Shown here in pieces: positions 6,856 through 15,870 of a stretch of DNA of 33,014 nt (positions are counted from its first letter, which is position 1; each line of letters starts with the position of its first letter). The DNA lies in the NCBI GenBank assembly GCA_007692665.1, contig REBP01000206.1:1-33014 (forward strand). The letters are read 5' to 3'. Below the pieces are notes generated by a model. It did no database searches. It saw only the letters and a program-made list of their open reading frames with translations, and was not told where the DNA came from. Origin of the DNA: Gemmatimonadales bacterium (lineage in GTDB: Bacteria; Gemmatimonadota; Gemmatimonadetes; Longimicrobiales; Gaopeijiaceae). The position numbers and the translations under genes were made by a program.

Positions 6856-9672
6856 GGTGAGGCGGAACCCCGCCGTGAGTGCCCGACCGAACTGCTCGAG
6901 CTCATCCACCCTGGACACGACGCCCCGGTAGCGGCGCTGCAGCGAGTCCGTCAGGTTCGTGGCCTCGACGAAGAGCCCCACCCCCTGCGGCAGGTCGTAG
7001 TTCGCGGCGAAGTCCAGCACGCCGCGCCCCGAGATGTACAGGTGCAGGCGCTCGTCCTGGTTCAGCGAGTTCAGGTAGTCGGACTGGTAGTTGTACGAAA
7101 GACGCAGGTTCATGGGCCCACGGTCGAAGTAGCCCGCCATGTTGGCGGAGTGGGTGGCCTGGCTCGCCAGCGTCACCCACTCGCCGCCCACGGGGTTCCG
7201 GGCGCCGGACTGGGTGTAGGTGTAGTTCGTGATGACGCCCAGGTTTCCGAGCGCCCCGGGGAGGAAGTCCAGCGGACGGTCGAGGTTGAGTTCGAAGCCG
7301 TAGATCTCGCCCCGGTCCGAATTCCGTGCCTGGGAGATCCGGTACCCTTCGAGGCTCTGGTCGAGGAAGCGGTCCTCGGCGGTGCCGTCGCGGGTCACGT
7401 TGAAGACCACGTCGCTCAGCTGCTTGTAGAACACGCCGGCCGAGAAGACGCCCAGCGGAACGTAGTACTCGGTCATGAGGTCGAAACCCAGCGAGCGGGT
7501 CGGGAGGATGTCGGGGTTCGAGCCCGAGAAGCTGGGGACGGTGGCCTCCTCGTTGATGGACCCGCTGGGACGCATGTTCGACAGGCGCGGCCGGATGATC
7601 CCGGTGGTCACCGCAGCCCGCACGACCAGGTCCGGGTTCGGGCGGAAGTTGGCGTGGAGACTCGGGAAGAAGTTCGTGTAGTTCCTCCCCGTCGAGGCCT
7701 CCTCGAAGGTGGCCCAGCCGTCGCGGGTCACGAAGCCCTCGCCGGCGACGCGGGTGTGCTCCATCCGGAGGCCGCCCACCAGGCGCACGTTCCCGATGTC
7801 GGTGGTCTGCATCCCGTACAGGGCGAAGACGTCCTCGCTGAGCACCCAGTCGCTGGGATAGGACGAGGCGTTCACGAGCTCCATGTTCCGGGCCAGTGCG
7901 GCCTGCCCCTGGACGAGGTCATTTTCGAATCGAGGTCCGAAGTTGAAGCGGCCGAAGTTGTCGTTGACCCTGCTTCCGAGGAGGGACGAGAGCGTCGGCG
8001 TGGTCTGCTCCGACCGCGACCGGTAGAAGCGGTAGGTCCGATCGCGCTCCGCCAGGTCGGCCTTCACGCCCATCCGGAAGGTGGTCTGAAGCCCCGAGAC
8101 CGTGGTGGGAATCGACAGGTTCGAGGCCAGGGACATCCGGTCGTCCCTCACCAGGTTTTCCCGGGAGTTGAACTCGTAGAAGCTGAAGCGCGTGGGGTCC
8201 TGGACGAGCGATCCGTTGTTCAGGACCGCGCCCGTTCCTGCTTCCACCGGGGTCCAGACGGGGAAGTCCGGGTTCGAATAGTCGTAGCGGAAGGAGCTCC
8301 GATTCGCGTTGGGGGTGCGGAACTCGGCGTAGATGCGCCCCGGCGGCACCTCGGATCGCCCGCGGGAGAAGGCGCCGGTGAAGTCCAGGTTTCCGAAGGA
8401 GAACTGATGAGCGCCCCCGCCGGAGAAGGACTGGGTGCGGGTCTGGGTGCGTCGGTCGTGGTAGCTCCACCGCGTTGTGAATTCCTCGGCCACGCCGGTC
8501 ACCGAGTTGGATCCGGGAGCAAGGCTCCGGGCATCGCCCATGCGGAAGCTCAGGTTGTGCCGTTCCTCCGCATTGTCGAGAAAGGAGTGCGTGCCCGACA
8601 GGAAGAACGTCGTGCGCTCGGAGGGGACCCAGTCGAGGCGGGCCGAGTAGGCCGCACGGGTGCGAACGATGTCATAGGCCTTCGTGGCGACGGTGGTTGG
8701 GCGGAAATCGTTGGCCTCGTCGTTCCAGGTCCAGCCGTTCTCCACGTTGTCCAGCTGCCGGCCGATGCGGGAGCGGGATGCCGATACCAGGAGCCCCACG
8801 TTCCGGTCGGCGCCGAAGACTTCGCCCACCGAGATCGAGCCGTTGTAGTTCCCGACCTCGCCCAGCGCGCTGTAGCCGAAGGCGGGGGTGGCCTGGATGC
8901 GACGCTCACCGGCGGTCAGGGCCCCCTTGGTGCGGATGTTGACCCGCCCACCGATGGAGGAGGCGTCGATGTCGGGGGTCAGCGCCTTGGTGACCTCCAC
9001 CGATCCGACCACGTCGGTGGTGAAGGCGTTCAGGTTCGCCTCGCGTCCCTCGGAGGCGGTGGGCATGGTCACGCCGTTGATGGAGACGCCCGAGAACTCC
9101 GGGGGGGCGCCGCGAATGTTCACGGCCACACCTTCGCCGCGGAAGCGCACGAGGGAGACGCCGGAGAGGCGGTTCAGCGCATCGGCCATGTTCAGGTCGG
9201 GAAAGCGCCCGATCCCGTCGGCCGAGACCACCGACACGATGTTGTCGGCGTTGCGCTGCTCGAGGAGCGCGAGTCCCTGTCCCTGGAGCGCGGCGGACAC
9301 GGTTACGCCGTCGATCTCGATGGCGGCGGTGCGAAGGGTAACCTGGCGATGCGAGGCCTGGTCGGGCGTCACCTGGACCTGGATCTCCTCGAGCGTATGC
9401 CCGATGAGGGAGACCCGAAGGGTGTAGGTCCCGGCGGGGATCCCGCGAAAGGCGAAGTCCCCGGTGTTTCCGGTCATGGCGCCGGTGTTTCGCTCCACGA
9501 GCTGTACGGCGGCACCGGTGAGGGGGCGCTGATCGGGAGCGACCACCCGCCCGGTGATCGAGCCGGTGGGCGCCTGGAGCGCCTCGGCCAGGCCCGGAAG
9601 GGCGAGGAGCGGCAGGACTGCCGCCAGCGAAGTCAGGGCGAACTTCGCGGCTCGAACGGCGAAGGTGTGCAT
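6850..9672 (-). CDS. TonB-dependent outer-membrane receptor with N-terminal carboxypeptidase-like domain
   Basis: A 940-aa outer-membrane transporter that takes up a ligand using energy from TonB-ExbBD. ATG at 9672 is chosen because AGAGGA lies six bases upstream and the protein then opens with a Sec signal peptide (MHTFAVRAAKFAL, cleavage near LAEALQA). Next comes a CarboxypepD_reg-like domain (GSITGRVVAPDQRPLTGAAV and GDFAFRGIPAGTYTLRVSLIG, about residues 35-120). The plug follows, with IGRFPDLNMADALNRLSGVS, FRGEGVAVNIRGAPPEFSG and VEVTKALTPDIDASSIGGRV, the style of the Xanthomonas/Caulobacter TonB family. The rest is a beta barrel ending in GFRLTF, with the terminal Phe that the BAM complex recognises. 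The frame upstream of 9672 has no receptor-like sequence. No ligand-specific partner gene is adjacent; carbohydrate, peptide or siderophore uptake are all possible. Confidence 0.93.
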   Translation of the reverse strand: MHTFAVRAAKFALTSLAAVLPLLALPGLAEALQAPTGSITGRVVAPDQRPLTGAAVQLVERNTGAMTGNTGDFAFRGIPAGTYTLRVSLIGHTLEEIQVQVTPDQASHRQVTLRTAAIEIDGVTVSAALQGQGLALLEQRNADNIVSVVSADGIGRFPDLNMADALNRLSGVSLVRFRGEGVAVNIRGAPPEFSGVSINGVTMPTASEGREANLNAFTTDVVGSVEVTKALTPDIDASSIGGRVNIRTKGALTAGERRIQATPAFGYSALGEVGNYNGSISVGEVFGADRNVGLLVSASRSRIGRQLDNVENGWTWNDEANDFRPTTVATKAYDIVRTRAAYSARLDWVPSERTTFFLSGTHSFLDNAEERHNLSFRMGDARSLAPGSNSVTGVAEEFTTRWSYHDRRTQTRTQSFSGGGAHQFSFGNLDFTGAFSRGRSEVPPGRIYAEFRTPNANRSSFRYDYSNPDFPVWTPVEAGTGAVLNNGSLVQDPTRFSFYEFNSRENLVRDDRMSLASNLSIPTTVSGLQTTFRMGVKADLAERDRTYRFYRSRSEQTTPTLSSLLGSRVNDNFGRFNFGPRFENDLVQGQAALARNMELVNASSYPSDWVLSEDVFALYGMQTTDIGNVRLVGGLRMEHTRVAGEGFVTRDGWATFEEASTGRNYTNFFPSLHANFRPNPDLVVRAAVTTGIIRPRLSNMRPSGSINEEATVPSFSGSNPDILPTRSLGFDLMTEYYVPLGVFSAGVFYKQLSDVVFNVTRDGTAEDRFLDQSLEGYRISQARNSDRGEIYGFELNLDRPLDFLPGALGNLGVITNYTYTQSGARNPVGGEWVTLASQATHSANMAGYFDRGPMNLRLSYNYQSDYLNSLNQDERLHLYISGRGVLDFAANYDLPQGVGLFVEATNLTDSLQRRYRGVVSRVDELEQFGRALTAGFRLTF

Positions 9673-9946
9673 GGGGTCCTCTGGGGCGTGGGGTAGACGG
9701 GTCGTGCATGGATGCCGAGGGCCGGCATTCTGGAAGGCTCTGCAAGTTGGGCCCTCCCGGGGAGCATTCCGGGGCCGTTCCGGTATCGGGGAGGTAAAGG
9801 GATGCGGGACGGGGGGGTCACGGGGGGCCATCGCCCTCGCGCAGGGGGTCACCCGCGGACTCGGTTGCCGCAGGGACCGGGAGACCGCATCATTGCGCTG
9901 GTCGCCGCTGCACCCGCCGCCCCATCGCTCCGACCCGGGCCGCCCC
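9673..9946. other. Divergent intergenic region between TonB receptor and lemA
   Basis: A 274-bp gap carrying the 5' regions of two divergent genes. I see the receptor's ribosome site (AGAGGA on the minus strand, just above 9672) and a short inverted repeat ATGCCG/CGGCAT around 9712-9727. I do not see a convincing -35/-10 pair in either direction or an RNA gene. Confidence 0.4.
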
Positions 9947-10495
9947 ATGACCCTGTTCCTCGTGATCGCCGCCGCCCTCTTCCTCGGGGGAGCCCTTCTC
10001 TTCAATCGGCTGGTGCGACTCCGAAACCAGGTGGAGGCGGCGTGGGCCGATATCGACGTCCAGCTCAACCGGAGGCACGACCTGGTGCCCCAGCTGGTGA
10101 ACGCAGTCCGGGCCTATGCCGGTCACGAGCGCGCCACCCTGGAGGCCGTCACCGAACTCCGGGCTCAGGCGGTGGCCACCGACAGCCCTCGAAAGCTCGG
10201 GCTCGTGGAGTCTGCCCTCGAGCAGGCCCTGGCCCGCATTTTCGCGCTTCGGGAGTCGTATCCCGAGCTCAGGGCGAACGAGAACTTTGCCCAGCTCCAG
10301 CGCGACCTGGTGGAGGTCGAGGACCACCTCCAGTACGCCCGTCGGTTCTACAACGGCGCCGTCCGGGACCTGAACACCGCGGTCCAGCGGGTCCCCGATG
10401 TCGTCGTGGCCCGGGCCTTCGGGGTCCGGCAGGCCGAGTTCTTCCAGGCGGAAACGGAGGCCCGGAGCTCCGCTCGTTTGGAAATCGACCCGTGA
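9947..10495 (+). CDS. lemA: LemA family protein
   Basis: A 182-aa LemA-type protein: one N-terminal transmembrane helix (MTLFLVIAAALFLGGALLF) with the short N-terminus outside, then a long helical bundle. Family motifs are VRLRNQVEAAWADIDVQLNR, RHDLVPQLVNAVRAYAGHE, ESYPELRANENFAQLQRDL and EDHLQYARRFYNGAVRDLN. LemA proteins are widespread envelope proteins without a settled function, often encoded beside DUF2207 or TPM-domain membrane proteins, exactly as here. The ATG at 9947 is the only start that begins directly with the membrane helix; upstream codons in frame are Pro/Arg/Gly-rich. There is no strong Shine-Dalgarno. Its stop TGA overlaps the GTG of the next gene, so the two are probably made together. 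Confidence 0.93.
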   Translation: MTLFLVIAAALFLGGALLFNRLVRLRNQVEAAWADIDVQLNRRHDLVPQLVNAVRAYAGHERATLEAVTELRAQAVATDSPRKLGLVESALEQALARIFALRESYPELRANENFAQLQRDLVEVEDHLQYARRFYNGAVRDLNTAVQRVPDVVVARAFGVRQAEFFQAETEARSSARLEIDP

Positions 10496-12288
10496 GGGCC
10501 CTACGCACCTGGCTCCGTGGAGCCGTCCTCCATCTGGCCGCGGGGTGCCTGGTCGCGCCCGTGGCTCTGGCCGCGCAGGAGAGAATCCTTTCCTATGACA
10601 GCGAGGTGGAGATTCTCATTGACGGCGCCCTGCAGATCACCGAGCACATCAGGGTCCGGGCCGAGGGTCGGCACATCCGCCGGGGGATCTACCGCGACTT
10701 CCCCACCCGCTACCGGGATCGCCACGGGAACCGGGTCCGGGTGGGCTTCGAGATGGTGGACGTGGTGCGAGACGGCGAGCCGGAGGCGTGGTTCACCGAG
10801 CGGAGGCAGAACGGCATCCGCATCAACACCGGGGATGACGACCTCCTCCCGGTGCCGGCTGAGTACACCTTCACCCTCCGGTACCGGACCAGCCGGCAGC
10901 TTGGCTTCTTCGAGGAGCACGATGAGCTGTACTGGAACGCCATTGGTACCGGCTGGGATTTTCCCGTGGAGGCGGGAAGCGTGCGGCTTCAGCTTCCCTC
11001 GCCCGTGCCGATGGACGACATGGGGACGGACGGCTACACCGGACCGCAGGAGGGCGGGGGCACCGCCTTCGCCGCCGAGCTCCCCGAGCCCGGCGTCGCC
11101 GAGTTCCGGCTCACCGAGCCCCTCGAGGCCGGGGAAGGCCTCACCATTGTGCTCACCTTCCCGAAGGGGGTGGCCGAGGAGCCTTCGCGGATGCAGCGGG
11201 CGGGGTGGCTCCTGGCCGACAACCGGGGGGTGCTGGTGGCTCTCCTCGGGCTTCTCGGCCTCCTCCTGTACTGCGTTACCCGGTGGCGAGAGGTGGGGCG
11301 GGGTCCGCGGCCGGGGGTAATCATTCCCCGCTACCGCCCCCCGGAAGGTCACGGCCCGGCGGCCCTCCGGTATCTCCCCAGCCTCGGCGTATCGTACGAC
11401 CCTCGCTGCTTCTCGGGGGACCTTCTTGCCCTCGCGGTGGCCGGGAGGCTCCGCATCGGGAGCCGGAAGAAGCTCCTGGGGGAAGACTGGTGGCTCGAAC
11501 GGTCGACCCACGCCAGCGGAGCGGGTGAGCCCGAGACGGGGGACAGCGGTACCCTCGCCGACGTGCTCCCCGCCCAGGCGACCCTCCTCGAGAAGCTCTT
11601 TCCGGGTGGAAAGGACCGGCTTGACCTCACGAGTTGCAGCGCCTCGACGGTGTCGGCAGCACAGCTGGCCCACAGGAAGGTGCTGGATGCCGAGCTTCAC
11701 CCCCGCTTCTTCCGGAAGAATGTCGGAAGGACGGCAACTGCGGCGGCCATCGGCGTGGGCGCGGCGATCCTAGCCCTGGCCGTGTCCGGCGGGGATGGCA
11801 TTCCCTTCATCATGATCATCATCGTCGCCATGGTTCTGACCCTCCTCGTCTTCGCCCACCAGATTCGGGCGCCGACCACCGAGGGACGCAGCCTCATGGA
11901 CGAGATCGAGGGGCTCAGGCTCTACCTTTCCGTGGCCGAGCGTGACGAACTGGCCGGCATGCCCGGACCAGACCAGCCACCGGCTCTGGACGCGGAACGC
12001 TACGAGTCCCTCCTCCCCTACGCCGTCGCCCTGGACGTGGAGGATGCCTGGACAAGGAAGTTCACCGCTGCCGCGGGGGCAGCTGCGGCCGCCGAGGTAA
12101 ACAGGCGGACGGGCTGGTACGCGGGGCACGTCCCGGTGACGAACCTCGGGAACTTCACGAAGGCAATGGGCTCGACGCTCAGCTCGCAGATCGCCTCGTC
12201 GTCTTCCCCCCCGGGAAGCAGTTCGGGGGCAGGGGGGGGAGGGTCCTCGGGTGGTGGTGGTGGTGGTGGCGGCGGCGGCGGGCGCTGA
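10492..12288 (+). CDS. DUF2207 domain membrane protein with glycine-rich tail
   Basis: A 598-aa protein starting at GTG 10492, which shares GTGA with the lemA stop. An N-terminal signal segment (WLRGAVLHLAAGCLVAPVAL) precedes the exported DUF2207 domain (ERILSYDSEVEILIDGALQI, GIYRDFPTRYRDRHGNRV, EEHDELYWNAIGTGWDFPV). A transmembrane helix near residues 245-265 (VLVALLGLLGLLLYCV) leads to a cytoplasmic region, and a second membrane pair follows (AAAIGVGAAILALAV and IPFIMIIIVAMVLTLLVF). The end is Ser/Gly-rich and closes with an uninterrupted run of glycines and a final Arg. Such Gly-rich tails are usual for this family. The function is unknown; the LemA pairing suggests an envelope complex. 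No regulator is adjacent. Confidence 0.9.
   Translation: MRALRTWLRGAVLHLAAGCLVAPVALAAQERILSYDSEVEILIDGALQITEHIRVRAEGRHIRRGIYRDFPTRYRDRHGNRVRVGFEMVDVVRDGEPEAWFTERRQNGIRINTGDDDLLPVPAEYTFTLRYRTSRQLGFFEEHDELYWNAIGTGWDFPVEAGSVRLQLPSPVPMDDMGTDGYTGPQEGGGTAFAAELPEPGVAEFRLTEPLEAGEGLTIVLTFPKGVAEEPSRMQRAGWLLADNRGVLVALLGLLGLLLYCVTRWREVGRGPRPGVIIPRYRPPEGHGPAALRYLPSLGVSYDPRCFSGDLLALAVAGRLRIGSRKKLLGEDWWLERSTHASGAGEPETGDSGTLADVLPAQATLLEKLFPGGKDRLDLTSCSASTVSAAQLAHRKVLDAELHPRFFRKNVGRTATAAAIGVGAAILALAVSGGDGIPFIMIIIVAMVLTLLVFAHQIRAPTTEGRSLMDEIEGLRLYLSVAERDELAGMPGPDQPPALDAERYESLLPYAVALDVEDAWTRKFTAAAGAAAAAEVNRRTGWYAGHVPVTNLGNFTKAMGSTLSSQIASSSSPPGSSSGAGGGGSSGGGGGGGGGGGR
12250..12282 (+). repeat. GGT/GGC/GGG trinucleotide run encoding the poly-Gly tail
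   Basis: Six GGT, four GGC and one GGG codon in a row, directly before CGC TGA. It is coding low complexity and a likely site of length variation by slippage. Confidence 0.8.
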
Positions 12289-12444
12289 AGTCACTCTTCC
12301 ACCTGCCCACCTCCTCATCCACGCTTCCCGCTTCCCGCGGGAATGCCATGTTGCACGTACTCACCTCCGCGAGGCCGGATTTCCTCGCGGATCTTCCCGA
12401 ACTCCGAGAAAGGAACCAGATGCGAATCGAAAAGAACGGGAACC

Positions 12445-12450
12445 GGGAGG
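12445..12450 (+). promoter_or_regulatory. Ribosome binding site that fixes the amidase start
   Basis: GGGAGG lies five bases before ATG 12456, which is followed at once by a second in-frame ATG. This favours 12456 over the upstream in-frame ATG at 12348, whose extra 36 residues would bury the Tat motif. Confidence 0.6.
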
Positions 12451-12455
12451 ACCGC

Positions 12456-14075
12456 ATGATGCCTGCCATGGAACGACGGGATTTCCTCCGCAGCGCCGTC
12501 GTTGCGGCGACCGCCGGAATCCTGATCCCGGGAGAACTCGGGGCCTTCCTGCCCTCCACGGGCCGGGAACGGGCCATGGCAGCGGCCCGGGAGACCGGAC
12601 TCGGCAACGCCGAATCCCCCGCCCTTCAGTTCCAGGCGTACCCGGGGGGCACCGGGGCACTCCTGGAGAAGCTCTGGAAGGAGTACGGCGGCGATCCCTT
12701 TGCCCGACACACCATCGAGCTCGAACCGTGGACCGGCACCGTGCCGACCGGCGAGGAGGAGATCGCCTTCCTCCCGGCGCACCGTCTCGGCGCCCTGATC
12801 CGGGGAGGTCATCTCTCCTCGGTGGAACTGACGGAACTCTACCTCGAGCGGCTGCGCCGGTACGATCCCCTGCTGCTCTTCGCGGTGAGCATCCTGGAAG
12901 GGCGGGCGCGGGAGGAGGCGCAGCAGGCGGACACCGACCTTCGGGCGGGCACCTGGCGGGGTCCCCTCCACGGCGTCCCGTACGGGATCAAGGACCTCTT
13001 CGCCGTGACCGGGACCCGAACGGCATGGGGCTCCGCCGACTTCGAGGGTCAGGTCATCGACATGGACTCGGAAGTCGTTGTTCGACTTAGGGATGCGGGT
13101 GCCGTTCTGGTCGCCAAGCTGGCCACTGGGGAATTCGCATTGGGGGACCAGTGGTTCCGCGGCCGGACGCTCAACCCCTGGAACCCCGGGGAGGGAGCGA
13201 GCGGTTCCTCGGCGGGGCCGGGCTCTGCCACGGCCGCCGGATGCGTCGGTTTCGCCATCGGGACGGAAACCCAGGGGTCCATCGTCTCTCCCGCCCGGCG
13301 AACCGGCCTCAGTGCGCTCCGGCCGACCTTCGGGCGTGTCAGTCGGCACGGTGGCATGGTCCTGTCCTGGAGCATGGACAAGCCCGGCCCCATGTGCCGC
13401 AGTGCCGAGGACTGCGCCCATGTCTTCAACGCGATCCACGGCTCCGACGAGAAGGATCCCTCAACGCTGACCACCCCCTTCAGGTTCGAGCGCGAACCCG
13501 ATCTGTCCGAGATCACCATCGGGTACGGGGACGACGCCCCCGAGTCCTTCCTCGAGGCGCTCTCGGGCCTCGGTGCCCGCCTCCGGGCCATGCCCCCCCT
13601 CCCCTCCGGGAATTCGAACGCCATCGCGGTGGAAAGCGCGGCCGCCTTCGAATTCCACGTGGCTCCACATGGCGAACCCCAACCCGTCCCCGAGGGCCTG
13701 GACGCCGCCGAGGAGCGGCGGATGACAAGGTTCACCCGCGGCCGCGACATTTCCGGCGTGGACTACCTGCAGTCCCAGCGACAGCGCTACCGGATCATGC
13801 AGGAGATGGCCGAAGCGATGGAGGGATTCGACATGTACGTGAGCGGATCGGGCGACGTGGGACTCACGAACACGACGGGGCACCCCGCCGTCGTGCTTCC
13901 CTACGGGTTCGGGGTCCGGAACCCGGGGGAGGAAAGTCCGACCGAGATGCCGCTCACCACGACGCTTATCGGAAACCTCTTTGCCGACGACAGGCTCCTG
14001 AGCGTGGCGCATCTGTTCCAGTCCTCGACGGACTGGCACCGCCTGCACCCCGTGCTGGAGCAGGGGGACGGCTGA
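12456..14075 (+). CDS. Tat-exported amidase (amidase signature family)
   Basis: A 539-aa amidase signature enzyme, hydrolysing a carboxamide bond with a Ser-cisSer-Lys triad. The N-terminus is a Tat signal, ERRDFLRSAVVAATAG, so the enzyme folds in the cytoplasm and is exported. The triad is visible: Lys179 in VPYGIKDLF, cis-Ser251 in GEGASGSSAGPGSAT and nucleophile Ser275 in GTETQGSIVSPA; the spacings of 72 and 24 residues agree with known members. The sequence around the nucleophile reads TQGSIV where GGSIR is common. The middle of the protein (about 320-480) is divergent, so the substrate cannot be named. It lies 167 bp after the DUF2207 gene and has its own ribosome site, so it may be a separate unit. 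It converges on the photolyase gene across a 91-bp gap. Confidence 0.92.
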   Translation: MMPAMERRDFLRSAVVAATAGILIPGELGAFLPSTGRERAMAAARETGLGNAESPALQFQAYPGGTGALLEKLWKEYGGDPFARHTIELEPWTGTVPTGEEEIAFLPAHRLGALIRGGHLSSVELTELYLERLRRYDPLLLFAVSILEGRAREEAQQADTDLRAGTWRGPLHGVPYGIKDLFAVTGTRTAWGSADFEGQVIDMDSEVVVRLRDAGAVLVAKLATGEFALGDQWFRGRTLNPWNPGEGASGSSAGPGSATAAGCVGFAIGTETQGSIVSPARRTGLSALRPTFGRVSRHGGMVLSWSMDKPGPMCRSAEDCAHVFNAIHGSDEKDPSTLTTPFRFEREPDLSEITIGYGDDAPESFLEALSGLGARLRAMPPLPSGNSNAIAVESAAAFEFHVAPHGEPQPVPEGLDAAEERRMTRFTRGRDISGVDYLQSQRQRYRIMQEMAEAMEGFDMYVSGSGDVGLTNTTGHPAVVLPYGFGVRNPGEESPTEMPLTTTLIGNLFADDRLLSVAHLFQSSTDWHRLHPVLEQGDG

Positions 14076-14166
14076 GGTCGGCTCGAAGGGGCTCGGGGAC
14101 CCCGGCGGCGGGACTTCGCTCGATCGCGTGCGCCTCGTCGTGGGCCAGGATGGCCGCGGTCACAAC

Positions 14167-15804
14167 TCACGGGCTGTCCTCGCGTCCCCTCGCCCCCCGG
14201 ACGACCTCGGGCGTCACCGCCTCACCCGCCGCCAGTCGTTTCCGCACCGCCTCGAAGACCCGCGCATCGGAGGCTTTCCGCGCATCGTCGCGGCGGCGGG
14301 CGGATGCCAGGGGAAGGGCGAGCCTCCGGTTTCCCTCGAGGCGCGTCCGGTGCCGCTCCAGGAATGCCCAGTAGAGATCGGAAACGGGACAGCTGTCCTC
14401 GGGGTCCAGCGCGCAGGCACCGCAGAAATCGCTCATCTTCCGGATGTAGGGCGTGCCCGAGACGTAGGGCTTCGTGGTCATGAGATCCCCCACGGCGAAG
14501 GTCCCCATGGCGAGGACGTTGGGCTCCACCACCCAGTCGAAGGCGTCGGTGTAGGCAACCCAGAACCAGTCCGTGAGCGCCCGGGGATCCACGTCCAGGA
14601 GGGTGGCCAGGTTGGAGATGACCATCAACCGGGTGATGTGGTGCCCGTACCCCTCCTCCCAGACCCCCTCCACCACGTGGTCCAGGCAGTGGAGCCCCGA
14701 CGGCGTCCCCCAGAACGCTTCGGGGAGGGCCTCCTTCGCCCCCAGGAAGGAGGGCGCGGCGCCCCCGTCCCGCTCCGGAACTTCCTCCCACCCCGGGATC
14801 TGCCGGAACCCGTCGGTGGCCCGGTGAACGTGGCGGACGAACTCCCTCCATCCCAGAAGCTGCCTCACGAATCCCTCCCGGCTGGCCAGCGAGATGTCCA
14901 GGGCCAGCACGTCTTCGAGAAGCCGCTGCGGGGTGATCCGCAGGAGGTTGAGGAGTCCCGACACGCGGGTGTGGAAGAGGGTCCGGGAATCCACCGACAT
15001 CGCGTCCTCGAAGGGACCGAACCGGGGAAGGCAGGCCTCGAGGGCCCACTCCCAGAGCGCCTCGACATCCGGAAGGGTGGCCGGGAGCGCGTCCGGCTGA
15101 AGGACGCCGGGGTGGTTTCCGAAGCGTTCCTCCACCAGCGCCACCACCTCCTCCTTTACCGGGTCCAGGGGGAAGATGGGCAGGATGGCCGCCGGGGGAT
15201 CCCCCTTCCAGGCCTCCCGGTTCTCGGCATCGAAGGAATATTTCCCCCCCTCGGGCTTTCCGTTCTCCATGAGAATGCCGGTGCGCTTCCGGACCTGGCG
15301 GTAGAAGGCATCCATGCGCCAGGGCGGCGACGGCCCCGCACCCTTTTCGAAGTCTTCCCGGGTGGTCAGCCACCCCTCGTGGGGAAGAATCTCCAGCCCT
15401 CCCTTCACCACCAGGGGAGCCAGGTCCGCGCGGAGTTCCCGCTCCGCGGCCTCCATCATGCGAAACGGGCCCCGCTCCCGAACCAGCGGGGCCAGGGCAT
15501 CGGCGTACCCCCCGGGGCTCACCACGTGGTGGACCGAAACCCCCCGGGCCGCCTGCTCCAGCGCGAAATGGCGGAGGTTCGCCAGGAGAAGCGCGAGCTT
15601 CTGCCTGTGATACGGTCGACGGGCACCTTTCGAAGGGGACTCCACCACGACGATCCCCAGCTCCTCCGGTGCCTCCCGGGCGAGGGGCCCCACGGAATCC
15701 GAAAGCTGGTCATAGGGGACGAAGAGCCAGCGCCGACCGGCGGGATCGGTCTGGCGGCCTTCGAGTTCCCTGCGAAAGGCGGAGGACGACGAGGAAGATG
15801 ACAT
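14167..15804 (-). CDS. FeS-type bacterial (6-4) photolyase / cryptochrome-related protein
   Basis: A 545-aa protein of the deoxyribodipyrimidine photolyase-related (DPRP, PhrB-like) group, which repairs UV (6-4) photoproducts using FAD and carries a [4Fe-4S] cluster. The N-terminal domain has LFVPYDQLSDSVGPL and VVESPSKGARRPYHRQKLAL; the helical FAD domain has RVSGLLNLLRITP, LLGWREFVRHVH, GYGHHITRLMVISNLA and TDAFDWVVEPNVLAMGTF. Four cysteines fit the cluster: C373 (SGLHCLDHV), C461 and C464 (DFCGAC) and C472 (EDSCPVSDLYW). The C373-C461 interval of 88 equals that of Agrobacterium PhrB, while the last interval (8) is shorter than PhrB's 13. A Ser-rich start (MSSSSSSS) is unusual but is the first ATG. 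It is divergent from the potassium channel gene. Confidence 0.92.
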   Translation of the reverse strand: MSSSSSSSAFRRELEGRQTDPAGRRWLFVPYDQLSDSVGPLAREAPEELGIVVVESPSKGARRPYHRQKLALLLANLRHFALEQAARGVSVHHVVSPGGYADALAPLVRERGPFRMMEAAERELRADLAPLVVKGGLEILPHEGWLTTREDFEKGAGPSPPWRMDAFYRQVRKRTGILMENGKPEGGKYSFDAENREAWKGDPPAAILPIFPLDPVKEEVVALVEERFGNHPGVLQPDALPATLPDVEALWEWALEACLPRFGPFEDAMSVDSRTLFHTRVSGLLNLLRITPQRLLEDVLALDISLASREGFVRQLLGWREFVRHVHRATDGFRQIPGWEEVPERDGGAAPSFLGAKEALPEAFWGTPSGLHCLDHVVEGVWEEGYGHHITRLMVISNLATLLDVDPRALTDWFWVAYTDAFDWVVEPNVLAMGTFAVGDLMTTKPYVSGTPYIRKMSDFCGACALDPEDSCPVSDLYWAFLERHRTRLEGNRRLALPLASARRRDDARKASDARVFEAVRKRLAAGEAVTPEVVRGARGREDSP

Positions 15805-15870
15805 CGGGGCCGCTACCCGATGACGGCCCGGTGGATCCCCGCGTTTCGCCCGGGCGGATCATTCCCTATC

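Noticed and set aside
6022-9696. A 1224-codon open frame on the plus strand, antisense to the TonB receptor
   Set aside because: It is Gly/Val/Arg/Pro-rich with no recognisable motifs and lies opposite a gene with clear signal peptide, plug and barrel. Long antisense frames are expected in DNA this rich in GC at third codon positions.
12332-12343. Perfect palindrome TTCCCGCGGGAA before the amidase gene as an operator
   Set aside because: A single GC-rich 12-bp palindrome, not repeated in the window and not placed on a recognisable promoter.
12348-12455. Longer amidase starting at ATG 12348
   Set aside because: It would put 36 residues before the Tat motif; GGGAGG before 12456 gives a better start.
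13966-14163. A short minus-strand frame beginning TAAILAHDEAHAIER between the photolyase and amidase genes
   Set aside because: The first 15 residues look protein-like, but the remainder lies antisense to the amidase C-terminus and is Pro/Arg/Ser low-complexity. There is no ribosome site and no known family.
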